Assembly (NCBI RefSeq): GCF_003605125.1
Contig: NZ_QPQT01000013.1
Location: 61,584-125,583 of the forward strand
Reading direction: 5' to 3'
DNA: 64,000 nt
DNA from: Shewanella algidipiscicola
GTDB taxonomy: Bacteria; Pseudomonadota; Gammaproteobacteria; Enterobacterales; Shewanellaceae
Shown: one piece after another, positions 57,562 through 64,000 of the stretch
Layout: every line of letters begins with the position of its first letter
Position numbering within the stretch: position 1 is the first letter of the stretch
Notes under the pieces: model-generated
Database searches by the model: none
Told to the model about the DNA's origin: nothing
Seen by the model: only the letters and a program-made list of their open reading frames with translations
Made by a program: the position numbers and the translations under genes

Positions 57562-57598
57562 TTAGCCACAAGCCACCCATGGGCTGGCTTGTGGCTAA
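57562..57598. repeat. 14-bp stem-loop after ltaE
   Basis: TTAGCCACAAGCCA (57562-57575) and its reverse complement (57585-57598) enclose CCCATGGGC, itself a small palindrome. It starts 10 bases after the ltaE stop and 25 before the convergent gene's stop. No U-tract on either strand, so it may work with Rho or protect RNA ends. Confidence 0.65.
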
Positions 57599-57622
57599 TG
57601 CTATAAAGGCTATTTGCCCACG

Positions 57623-58456
57623 CTAATGATGGTGGCCGCCGCTTGTCGGCTGAAGTTTTTCGCCATCTGACGAATAAAACCCAGAGCTGCCGTGCTGAAT
57701 AAATCCTTGAGTGATCATTTTAGCGATAAAGGGATCGGACTCGCTGTCACCCACATCGGCAAAGTCAAGATCTTGATAGTCAGCGATAAGTCGATTAAAA
57801 TTATCACCATTAATCGCTTTTAGTGTCGTCAATTGATAGCTTATGCGCTGATCTCCAGTATCGATTGTCAACGACTTAGGCAGTGATAGCTGTGGTAACC
57901 AGTCAATGCTGACTAATGGTTCGGCCTCATTCTTGTTATGAGCATTGCGATATTGCTGCTGTGCGTAGCATTGGCCTTGGCTACTGTCCACGAGGGAGAG
58001 CTGCGCTAGGGTATGGGGGGCGATAAGGTGAAATTGTCTGTCGATATCACTGGCGATATTCAGTGCGAGCAGATCGCCACGGCGATAGCTAATCGAGCGT
58101 TTTTCGGCGGGGAAATAACGCACATATTCCCCATTTTTATGCCAGGCTTCAAAGCTGACTTGGTTATGTTGGTGGAGGATGTTGTCGTTAAAACGAGTCA
58201 GAATTAACCCTGTATGCTGCTGCGTATTGGTATGATGATCTGTAGTAGTGATCTGATAGCTTGCTTGAAATTGACTGCCGCTGATTGCGGTATCACATGG
58301 CTCATCCATGTCAGTTGCGATATTCGCCCCTATCTTTGATGATGCTATTACTTGAGTGGCGTAAGTGCTATTGCACATAAGCAGCAACACGCACAGTAGA
58401 GACATAGTTATTGCACTGCTTATCGGCTTCATGAGCGGTTGAGGGTGGCAATACAT
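57623..58456 (-). CDS. Secreted protein of unknown function, phosphatase operon
   Basis: A 277-residue exported protein I do not recognise. N-terminal hydrophobic segment (about 9-33, ending NSTYA) is a probable signal peptide. The mature part is mainly beta-type with FQASYQITTTDHHTN, VSFEAWHKNGEYVRYFPAEKRSISYRRGDLLALN, and LSLPKSLTIDTGDQRISYQL; the C-terminus is Gly-Gly-His-His-His, which could bind metal. ATG 58456 has AAGGAG seven bases upstream. It follows the second alkaline phosphatase by about 120 bases on the same strand, suggesting a periplasmic accessory role, such as metal delivery or phosphoester handling; inference only. Confidence 0.75.
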   Translation of the reverse strand: MYCHPQPLMKPISSAITMSLLCVLLLMCNSTYATQVIASSKIGANIATDMDEPCDTAISGSQFQASYQITTTDHHTNTQQHTGLILTRFNDNILHQHNQVSFEAWHKNGEYVRYFPAEKRSISYRRGDLLALNIASDIDRQFHLIAPHTLAQLSLVDSSQGQCYAQQQYRNAHNKNEAEPLVSIDWLPQLSLPKSLTIDTGDQRISYQLTTLKAINGDNFNRLIADYQDLDFADVGDSESDPFIAKMITQGFIQHGSSGFYSSDGEKLQPTSGGHHH

Positions 58457-58578
58457 CGAAGACTCCTTAGTCTTATTATATGCAATCAGTGAGTTGTAAT
58501 TAATAAACCGCAGCCTAGGACATAACACAAGATCACTCTTGTTGCTCTTCACTCATAGGCTGCAGTGCTTGCAGCTGC

Positions 58579-60204
58579 TTACTGCACGGCGGCATTAGCC
58601 TTATTGACTAAGTCGCCAGCGTAATTCATCACGTGAAAGAGATGATTTTGCTCTACGGTTCCCTCAATTAGGCTTGCACCAGGACCGCGAGCAAATATTG
58701 CCACATCTTCACCTGCGTGGGTTTCACTGCTTAGCGGTACTAACGCCTCTTGATGAAAGCCCGCGCTTTGGGGATCGGTGTAATTCAGATCGACTCGCCC
58801 GGCCAGCGCGGCGGTGTTGTAACGCTCATCACCTCCGGTTGCTAGCGATGCAAACCCTAAACCGTTGGCGTAACCGACAGTGGTGTAAGGCATTCCGTTG
58901 GCATCGGTGGCATTAGTTGCCGATGGCAAACCGTTGGCATCGTTACTTTTTACTAAGCCTAAAATAGGGTTGCCGCGGGTAGGGTAACCGGCAATGGTAA
59001 ATACGTGGCTATGATCAGCCGTTACCATCAACAAGGTATCGTTTGCCGACGTTTTTTCCATGGCGACACGAACGGCCTCTGACAAGGCAATGGTGTCGTG
59101 TAGCGCCCGTGCAGCATTACCTGCATGGTGTGCATGGTCGATACGGCCAGCTTCAACGATTAATACAAAGCCTTGATTATTTTTGCTGAGAATATCGATG
59201 CTTTTTGCGGTCATCTCCGCCAATGACGGCTCGCCTCGTACGCCGGTTTCGACTCGATCATAGTCATATTCCATGTGAGATGAGTTAAACAGCCCAAGCA
59301 GGTGGTCGGTACTGGCGGGATCTAAGTTAATGAAACCGTCTCGATCGCTGACATATTTAGCGTTTGGGTACAGGGCTAGCCACTCGGCGGTTAAGTCTCG
59401 GCCATCGTTGCGTTTACCCGCTTTGCCTGTGGCATCGACCACAGTGCTGGGGATAAACGCACGCCGTCCACCGCCCATGACGACATTGACCCCTTTGCCT
59501 TGGTTAAAATCTAATAGCTGCGCGGCAATGTCTTTACAACCATTGGCGACAGCTTCGGCGGGTAGGTTGCTGTCTGCTTCCCAATCTCGCTCGGGCACGT
59601 GGGCATAGGTTGCGGCGGGGGTCGCATGAGTAATACGCGCCGTTGACACTACGCCCGTAGACAGTCCCGCTATCGAGGCTAATTCCAGTGCCGTCATGAG
59701 ATTTTGTCCTGATGTTGATGCGCAGTTACCGCGCGTGACACCTTCGGCTTGAGAGATAACCCCTACATCGGTTTTCACGCCAGTGATCATCGCCGTCATT
59801 GTGCCTGCCGAGTCGGGAGTTTGGCCATCGACGTTATAGGTTTTAGCTAAGCCAAGGTGGGGTAGGGTTTCAAAAGAGAGTGAGTTCTCCTCCCCAGTGG
59901 CACCATTTAGTTGGCCTTCTAAGATGCGCGCGGCGGTGACAGTCGATACCCCCATACCATCACCCACGAATAAGATGATGTTCTTGGCGGCACCAGCATC
60001 AGTATTAGGCGTATAGTCAGCGGCTTGGGTGACTCTATTTTGGCCATCGATATACCATTGGTTCGCTGCGCTCCAATCTTTACCGTTTTGACCATTTGTA
60101 CCAGCCGAACCATCGGTGCCGTTTATGCCATTGTCACCATCGCTACCACAGGCGGTTAGTCCCAAAATGGCGGCGATAGACAGTACCAGTAATGTGTTGT
60201 TCAT
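58579..60204 (-). CDS. Alkaline phosphatase (PhoA family), predicted lipoprotein
   Basis: A 541-residue phosphomonoesterase. The start ATG 60204 (MNNTLLVLSIAAILGLTACGSD) has TAGGAG upstream and gives a lipoprotein signal with lipobox LTAC. A collagen-like Gly-X-Y run (GDNGINGTDGSAGTNGQNG, about 22-40) links the anchor to the catalytic domain. The domain holds NIILFVGDGMGVSTVTAARI (metal Asp), TPDSAGTMTA (nucleophile Ser), RIDHAHHAGNAARALHD, MVTADHSHVFTIAGYP and ETHAGEDVAIFA. It is a paralogue of the upstream enzyme and begins 16 bases after it. Probably anchored to the outer membrane or held in the periplasm, releasing phosphate from organic esters. Confidence 0.93.
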   Translation of the reverse strand: MNNTLLVLSIAAILGLTACGSDGDNGINGTDGSAGTNGQNGKDWSAANQWYIDGQNRVTQAADYTPNTDAGAAKNIILFVGDGMGVSTVTAARILEGQLNGATGEENSLSFETLPHLGLAKTYNVDGQTPDSAGTMTAMITGVKTDVGVISQAEGVTRGNCASTSGQNLMTALELASIAGLSTGVVSTARITHATPAATYAHVPERDWEADSNLPAEAVANGCKDIAAQLLDFNQGKGVNVVMGGGRRAFIPSTVVDATGKAGKRNDGRDLTAEWLALYPNAKYVSDRDGFINLDPASTDHLLGLFNSSHMEYDYDRVETGVRGEPSLAEMTAKSIDILSKNNQGFVLIVEAGRIDHAHHAGNAARALHDTIALSEAVRVAMEKTSANDTLLMVTADHSHVFTIAGYPTRGNPILGLVKSNDANGLPSATNATDANGMPYTTVGYANGLGFASLATGGDERYNTAALAGRVDLNYTDPQSAGFHQEALVPLSSETHAGEDVAIFARGPGASLIEGTVEQNHLFHVMNYAGDLVNKANAAVQ

Positions 60205-60220
60205 GGTTATAGCTCCTAAA

Positions 60221-61717
60221 TTAATACTTAGTACCGCCCAGCGATTGGGCTTGGTTGATAATATGGAAAATGACATTTTGCTCCATTACGCCTTTAACCA
60301 AGTTAGCCCCCGGCCCCGTGGCGTGTAGGCTAATATCTTCACCGGCGTGAGTTTCGCTGCCCATAGGAATGAGTGCTTGCTGCATAAAGTCGTTTTGCTG
60401 GGTATCAACGGAAGTTAAATCATCACGTTGACCAATAACGGCGCCAGGGCCGTTGGTGTACCCCAGTGTGGTGTAGGGCTTGCCGTCTAAGGCGGTTGAT
60501 AAATTGCCATCTACATCATGTACTAGCCCCAAGATAGGGTTGCCGCGTTTAGGGTAGCCTGCGATGGTGAATACATGGCTGTGGTCGGCAGTGACCAAAA
60601 TGAGGGTCTCTTCTGGGTTAGTGTTGTCATAGGCGGCTTGGACCGCATTGGACAGTTCCACTGCATCCATCAAGGCGCGCTTAGCATTACCGGCATGGTG
60701 AGCATGATCGATACGACCCGATTCGACAATCAACAAGTAACCGTTATCATTTTTATTAAGTAATTCAATAGATTTAGTTGTCATCTCTGTGAGAGAGGGC
60801 TCACCAGCCACATCGTTAGCTCGATCGAGTTCATATTCCATATGTGATGAATTGAATAGCCCTAGCAGGTGATCGGTGTTGGCAACATCGATGGCATCGA
60901 AATCATCTTTATTCCACACGTAAGCGGCGTTATCGAAATTATCGAGCCACGCTTGGGTCAGATCTAGGCCATCTTTGCGGCTACCGTTTTTGTTTTCACC
61001 GTCGGTAACGGTATTGGGGATAAAGGCGCGGCGGCCCCCGCCTAGGGCGACAGACAAGGCATGGTCTTTGTCCCGCATGACCATCTGATAAGCAATATCT
61101 TTACAATCATTGGCGATGGCTTCGTTTGAAAGGTTACTGTCGGCTTCCCAATTTCGTTCTGGGCTATGGGCGTAGGTGGCGGCTGGCGTGGCATGAGTGA
61201 TGCGCGCTGTACTGACGACACCGGTCGATAAGCCTTTGGCATTGGCAAGATCGACCAAAGTCACTAATTCGTTCCCCTTAGATGATAGGCAATTGCCACG
61301 CAAGCTAGTATCGGAAACCGATAGTACGCCAGCTTTAGATTTTACGCCTGTCGCGATAGCGGTCATGGTTCCAGCACTATCGGGAGTTTGTTGGTTCGTG
61401 TTATAGGTTTTGACTAATGCCGTGTGGTTGAACCGTTCGAAGCTTAAGGCGTTCTCTTCACCGCCTTGGTTACCTGTGATCTGTTGACCTTGGTAGATAC
61501 GCGCCGCAGTCAGGGTTGAAATTCCCATACCATCGCCGACAAATAAAATCACATTTTTAGCTTGGGTCTTGGTGGTTAGGTTGGCCTTATCCATAACTCG
61601 TTGGGCACTATCGGTAAACCAGGGACTGTTTGACTGAACGCTTGGTAGCATGGCGCTGTTGGCTGCCATGGTTACTAGGCTACACGAGATCAACGCCGCT
61701 ACTCTTTTTATCATCAT
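60221..61717 (-). CDS. Alkaline phosphatase (PhoA family)
   Basis: A 498-residue exported enzyme: signal peptide 1-22 (TMAANSA), then the alkaline phosphatase domain with NVILFVGDGMGISTLTAARIYQGQ (about 56-79), the nucleophile Ser in QTPDSAGTMTAIATGVKSKAG (about 114-134), RIDHAHHAGNAKRALMDAVE (metal ligands, about 333-352), LVTADHSHVFTIAGYPKRGNP and the late zinc ligand in SETHAGEDISLHATGPGA. It is highly similar to the downstream gene but lacks the lipobox and collagen-like linker. A Pho-box-like site lies about 75-90 bases upstream, so induction by phosphate starvation through PhoB is likely. Confidence 0.94.
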   Translation of the reverse strand: MMIKRVAALISCSLVTMAANSAMLPSVQSNSPWFTDSAQRVMDKANLTTKTQAKNVILFVGDGMGISTLTAARIYQGQQITGNQGGEENALSFERFNHTALVKTYNTNQQTPDSAGTMTAIATGVKSKAGVLSVSDTSLRGNCLSSKGNELVTLVDLANAKGLSTGVVSTARITHATPAATYAHSPERNWEADSNLSNEAIANDCKDIAYQMVMRDKDHALSVALGGGRRAFIPNTVTDGENKNGSRKDGLDLTQAWLDNFDNAAYVWNKDDFDAIDVANTDHLLGLFNSSHMEYELDRANDVAGEPSLTEMTTKSIELLNKNDNGYLLIVESGRIDHAHHAGNAKRALMDAVELSNAVQAAYDNTNPEETLILVTADHSHVFTIAGYPKRGNPILGLVHDVDGNLSTALDGKPYTTLGYTNGPGAVIGQRDDLTSVDTQQNDFMQQALIPMGSETHAGEDISLHATGPGANLVKGVMEQNVIFHIINQAQSLGGTKY

Positions 61718-61790
61718 CGCTTCATCATCCGTATGTTGATTAAAATTAGTTATCAGTTGAGATAACGCGCGGTGATTGTCTGTTATCGAG

Positions 61791-61808
61791 ATGACAGAAA
61801 TGGGTCAG
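61791..61808 (-). promoter_or_regulatory. Pho-box-like site before the phosphatase operon
   Basis: On the minus strand CTGACCC-ATTT-CTGTCAT has the 7-4-7 direct-repeat layout of a PhoB box: the second half is perfect and the first matches 4 of 7. GACAAT ten bases downstream could be the -10. Its position fits PhoB-dependent expression of the tandem phosphatases. Confidence 0.5.
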
Positions 61809-62042
61809 TCGGATTGCAGTTATATGAATGCCAAGTGCTTTTTTGGTGGGAGGTTATGATTGAGTTTGGTGCACCTAGCACCAAAACGGTGCTGTCATTA
61901 ACACTGAGATATTTTTAACCAATTGATTATAAATATATTTATATGTTGGCCTGATTGTTGAGTAAGGATAAAAGAAAGATATTGGATGAGAGTAACGATT
62001 TACCTGTAGAGGGTGGGTCATTTGTAAAATGGGAGAGCATAA
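61809..62042. other. Remainder of the phosphatase / thioesterase intergenic region
   Basis: Together with the Pho-box area this is a 325-base divergent gap. TTTGGTGC/GCACCAAA (61865-61872 with 61878-61885) is an 8-bp inverted repeat without a U-run, possibly an operator. Nothing else recognised. Confidence 0.4.
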
Positions 62043-62411
62043 ATGAAATACTACAGCAGACGTTTTGTTAAGCCAGAGCACCTCAATCCAGCAAATACGC
62101 TATTTGGTGGCCAATTACTCAGTTGGATAGATGAGGAAGCGGCCATTTTTGCTGCCTGCCAGATGCGCAGCCAAAGTATAGTGACCAAGATTATTTCAGA
62201 AATTAACTTCATGACGCCCGCTAGGCAGGGGGATGTCATTGAATTTGGTTTGGAGTTGATCAGTGCGGGGATGACATCTATCACGGTGCGCTGTGAGGTG
62301 CGTAATAAGGTCTCCTTGTTACCTGTGGTAAGTATCGATAAGCTGATTTTTGTCAATGTCGATGAGCATGGTCAGCCTAAGGCTCATGGTATGCGCGCCA
62401 ATGCGGCCTAA
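62043..62411 (+). CDS. Hotdog-fold acyl-CoA thioesterase (YciA type)
   Basis: A 122-residue single-hotdog thioesterase. NPANTLFGGQLLSWIDEEAAIFAACQ (about 16-41) holds the catalytic Asp of the YciA/ACOT7 family, and SIVTKIISEINFMTPARQGDVIEFGLELISAGMTSITVRCEV completes the fold. It hydrolyses acyl-CoA esters in the cytoplasm; chain preference is not visible. ATG 62043 is preceded by GGGAGAG. It stands alone between divergent and convergent neighbours. Confidence 0.9.
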   Translation: MKYYSRRFVKPEHLNPANTLFGGQLLSWIDEEAAIFAACQMRSQSIVTKIISEINFMTPARQGDVIEFGLELISAGMTSITVRCEVRNKVSLLPVVSIDKLIFVNVDEHGQPKAHGMRANAA

Positions 62412-62487
62412 TGTGTCACCAGCTGGCGCTTATATCGTAAGCGCCTTATTTGATTGATGTTACTAACGGGCATGTGACCAAGGTTTG

Positions 62488-62691
62488 TTAGTCCTCTTTG
62501 CTCAGATCTTCTTTAACCGAAATGACCGCATCACGAGAGGCGTGACCAATTGCCCGAGTGACATCACGAGTGGTATGGCCGATTTCAGTGGTGACATCGC
62601 GGGTTGTATCCCCGATGGTGCGGCCTGTATCTTTTAATTCGGCGCAGCCGCTGATGTTAATCAACGCCGCTAGGATAATAATGGCTTTCAT
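62488..62691 (-). CDS. Small lipoprotein with 11-residue repeats
   Basis: A 67-residue protein with a lipoprotein signal (lipobox INISGC, Cys about 16). The mature 52 residues contain three tandem copies of an 11-residue unit, GDTTRDVTTEI, GHTTRDVTRAI and GHASRDAVISV, followed by a charged end KEDLSKED. Eleven-residue repeats of this sort often form amphipathic right-handed coiled helices lying on a membrane or another surface. I do not know its function. No partner gene; expressed from its own region. Confidence 0.8.
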   Translation of the reverse strand: MKAIIILAALINISGCAELKDTGRTIGDTTRDVTTEIGHTTRDVTRAIGHASRDAVISVKEDLSKED

Positions 62692-62876
62692 GTGAGCTTA
62701 TCTCGATAGGTAGTACGGCCATTCTAGCCCTTTATCTAACTCAGTAAAGCTATGTTTGCCGAATCGTAACCTTGAAAGCTTATAACCTAGGATGTGGATT
62801 AAGGTATGGGCTGATTATCCAATTGACAGGCTGTGAGGGAGGACACGTTGGAAATAGGTATTATAGGCCAAAATAA

Positions 62877-62900
62877 ACTACCTCCGCAGGTGGAGGTAGT
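62877..62900 (-). terminator. Terminator of the 121-residue protein gene
   Basis: ACTACCTCC (62877-62885) pairs with GGAGGTAGT (62892-62900), followed on the minus strand by TTTATTTT; begins about 28 bases past the stop at 62929. Confidence 0.75.
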
Positions 62901-62928
62901 ATAGGGGAGCAGGGAACTATCCTTGGTG

Positions 62929-63294
62929 TTAGTCCAGTTTAGATAATCTCTGCTGATAGTCTTTGATCAGGTGCGCCATGATTTCTTGTACGGAAGTATC
63001 TTTAGTGAAATCATCCATATAGATCTTAAAGGTGACTAAAATATGGCCGTTACCTTTAAGGCGACCACTGCTCATCGAAAAATAAGAGCTTTCACCGTCA
63101 GCCTCTCTGACAACAAACCCTTCCTGTTCAAAGATACGATGACCGGAGCGATCGTGCCATTTAGTGATGCGGTTGAGGCCTATTTCGCATGATTCGTTAA
63201 ATTCGATATGGTTTTGCCATGTGGTGGGATGAGCAGGATCTTTAATGTGTGGGCATCGAACTGTGTAGTTGTAAACATGAGAGATTGCTGTCAT
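62929..63294 (-). CDS. Hypothetical protein, 121 residues
   Basis: A 121-residue soluble protein with no signal peptide or membrane segment. Sequence is mixed alpha/beta: YNYTVRCPHIKDPAHPTTWQNHIEFNESCEIGLN (two Cys, two His), WHDRSGHRIFEQEGFVVRE, FSMSSGRLKGNGHILVTFKIYMDD and a helical acid/base end IMAHLIKDYQQRLSKLD. The Cys and His residues near the N-terminus might bind metal. I do not recognise a family. It has a normal composition and its own terminator, so I think it is a real gene. Confidence 0.7.
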   Translation of the reverse strand: MTAISHVYNYTVRCPHIKDPAHPTTWQNHIEFNESCEIGLNRITKWHDRSGHRIFEQEGFVVREADGESSYFSMSSGRLKGNGHILVTFKIYMDDFTKDTSVQEIMAHLIKDYQQRLSKLD

Positions 63295-63743
63295 AAATTA
63301 CCTACCTGAATTATGGATATCAATGCCATCATAGGCATCGCGCTTCTTTTCGGTCAATGTTTATTAGACTCAATACATGGAAAAAGTTGATTGAGCACTT
63401 GGGGTTATAACTTACTGTCGATCTTTTGTAACACGACTACAGCACGCATAACCTGTGCAATGTCTCATTTCTTATAGTCTTACGTGTTTTACATCACCAC
63501 TGCTTAATAAAGCTACAGCTAATCGAGTTGTATCAAATATGGGGCTGCAGAAAACGGTGAAGTGGTGTTTGATAACTCAAAGACAGTGACGGGAGCGGTA
63601 AAACATCATGCTCACAGAGCAACATAAGGTGTATCTTGAGGCATTTATATTTAATCGGTATGTATAGTAATCGCATACATTGTTGGAACGTTATTTATCA
63701 TCTTTAGGGATAAGAGATCAGCATCAGCACGAAAAGCAGATAC
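63295..63743. other. 450-bp intergenic region
   Basis: Between the unknown gene and the cold-shock terminator. I find no open frame with a start codon, no tRNA and no clear operator. A short start-less frame near 63535-63630 looks weakly protein-like but I reject it. Confidence 0.45.
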
Positions 63744-63773
63744 AAAAAAGGCGACCTAAGGTCGCCTTTTTTT
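63744..63773 (-). terminator. Cold-shock gene terminator
   Basis: A 13-bp perfect stem (63744-63756 with 63760-63772), three-base loop, A/T-rich flanks; 28 bases beyond the csp stop. Confidence 0.9.
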
Positions 63774-63800
63774 CGCAGTTAAGCGGGGTAATGTAGCTGC

Positions 63801-64000
63801 TTATGCAGGAACTACGTTAGCCGCTTGAAGGCCTTTTTGACCTTGCTCAACTTCGAAAGAAACTTTTTGGCCTTCTTCTAGGGTCTTGAAACCGTCAGAA
63901 GCGATAGCACGGAAATGAACGAACACGTCAGCGCCGCCATTTTCTTGAGAGATAAAGCCAAAACCTTTATCTTCGTTAAACCATTTTACAGTACCAGTAG
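63801..64000 (-). CDS. Cold-shock protein, CspA family (5' end beyond window)
   Basis: About 66 codons at the 3' end of a gene cut by the window edge. The sequence [20 protein letters not shown]...[43 protein letters not shown] contains RNP1 (KGFGFI) and RNP2 (VFVHF), the nucleic-acid-binding strands of a cold-shock domain. Only a few N-terminal residues are missing (usual length about 69-70). It would melt RNA secondary structure. The paralogue cannot be named. Confidence 0.96.
   Translation of the reverse strand, partial: TGTVKWFNEDKGFGFISQENGGADVFVHFRAIASDGFKTLEEGQKVSFEVEQGQKGLQAANVVPA

Noticed and set aside
63535..63630. About 30 codons of protein-like sequence (YGAAENGEVVFDNSKT) near the right end
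   Set aside because: No start codon and closed by stops on both sides; possibly a gene remnant but too short to argue.

Overview
The window looks like a chromosomal segment of a Shewanella species or a very close marine gammaproteobacterium. Evidence is gene content and order: thrABC next to slyD and a cytochrome c' gene; tal-pgi; rpsT divergent from murJ-ribF-ileS-lspA-fkpB-ispH followed by a pilVWXY1E minor-pilin cluster; and a chitooligosaccharide/GlcNAc (nag) cluster with a LacI-type NagR, an unrelated-type GlcNAc kinase, NagX and NagP. No insertion sequence, prophage, integrase or CRISPR array was seen; nearly everything is core or niche-metabolic chromosome.

Layout. 1-3.4 kb: cytochrome b561, cytochrome c', trpR, a decayed membrane-protein gene and slyD. 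3.9-8.9 kb: threonine operon with a complete thrL leader peptide and attenuator, then thrA, thrB, thrC. 9-11.1 kb: nfo, a hemerythrin-like protein and a small DUF3545-type protein separated by a 23-bp perfect hairpin. 11.3-20.8 kb: central carbon metabolism (tal-pgi, phosphoketolase), an OmpA-like porin, a Na+/amino-acid symporter and yaaA, with a HexR-like palindrome and a near-perfect CRP site in the phosphoketolase/symporter divergent region. 20.9-30.7 kb: an M28 peptidase lipoprotein, an ArsR-type regulator, rpsT (TTG start) and the murJ (TTG start)-ribF-ileS-lspA-fkpB-ispH run. 30.9-38.4 kb: type IV pilus minor pilins, PilY1, PilE and a TapY2-like protein, facing two FimT/GspH pseudopilins. 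38.7-39.1 kb: glnB.

39.2-53.4 kb is the chitin-sugar utilisation region: nagR, a TonB-dependent receptor, sapC, a GH20 hexosaminidase lipoprotein, nagK, nagA, nagX and nagP. Four copies of one 16-bp palindrome (ATGACAGCGTTGTCAT or its reverse complement, one copy with a single mismatch) lie before the receptor, hexosaminidase, nagK and nagP genes; I take these as NagR operators. Oligosaccharides would cross the outer membrane by the receptor, be cut by the GH20 enzyme, enter by NagP, and be phosphorylated (NagK) and deacetylated (NagA). No glucosamine-6-phosphate deaminase (nagB) is present, although nagK and nagA are only 44 bp apart. 53.6-64 kb: tRNA-Thr and tRNA-Phe, a cytochrome b561-YceI pair, a TRIC/YadS-type membrane protein, ltaE, two tandem PhoA-type alkaline phosphatases with a secreted protein of unknown function behind a Pho-box-like site, a hotdog thioesterase, a small repeat lipoprotein, an unknown 121-residue protein and the 3' part of a cold-shock protein.

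The most interesting non-gene signals are the NagR operator embedded in the nagX terminator hairpin, a structured roughly 200-nt segment with its own intrinsic terminator between a NagR operator and the hexosaminidase gene, the HexR/CRP-controlled divergent region, and two perfect palindromes between the fimT genes. I saw no clearly new multi-gene system.
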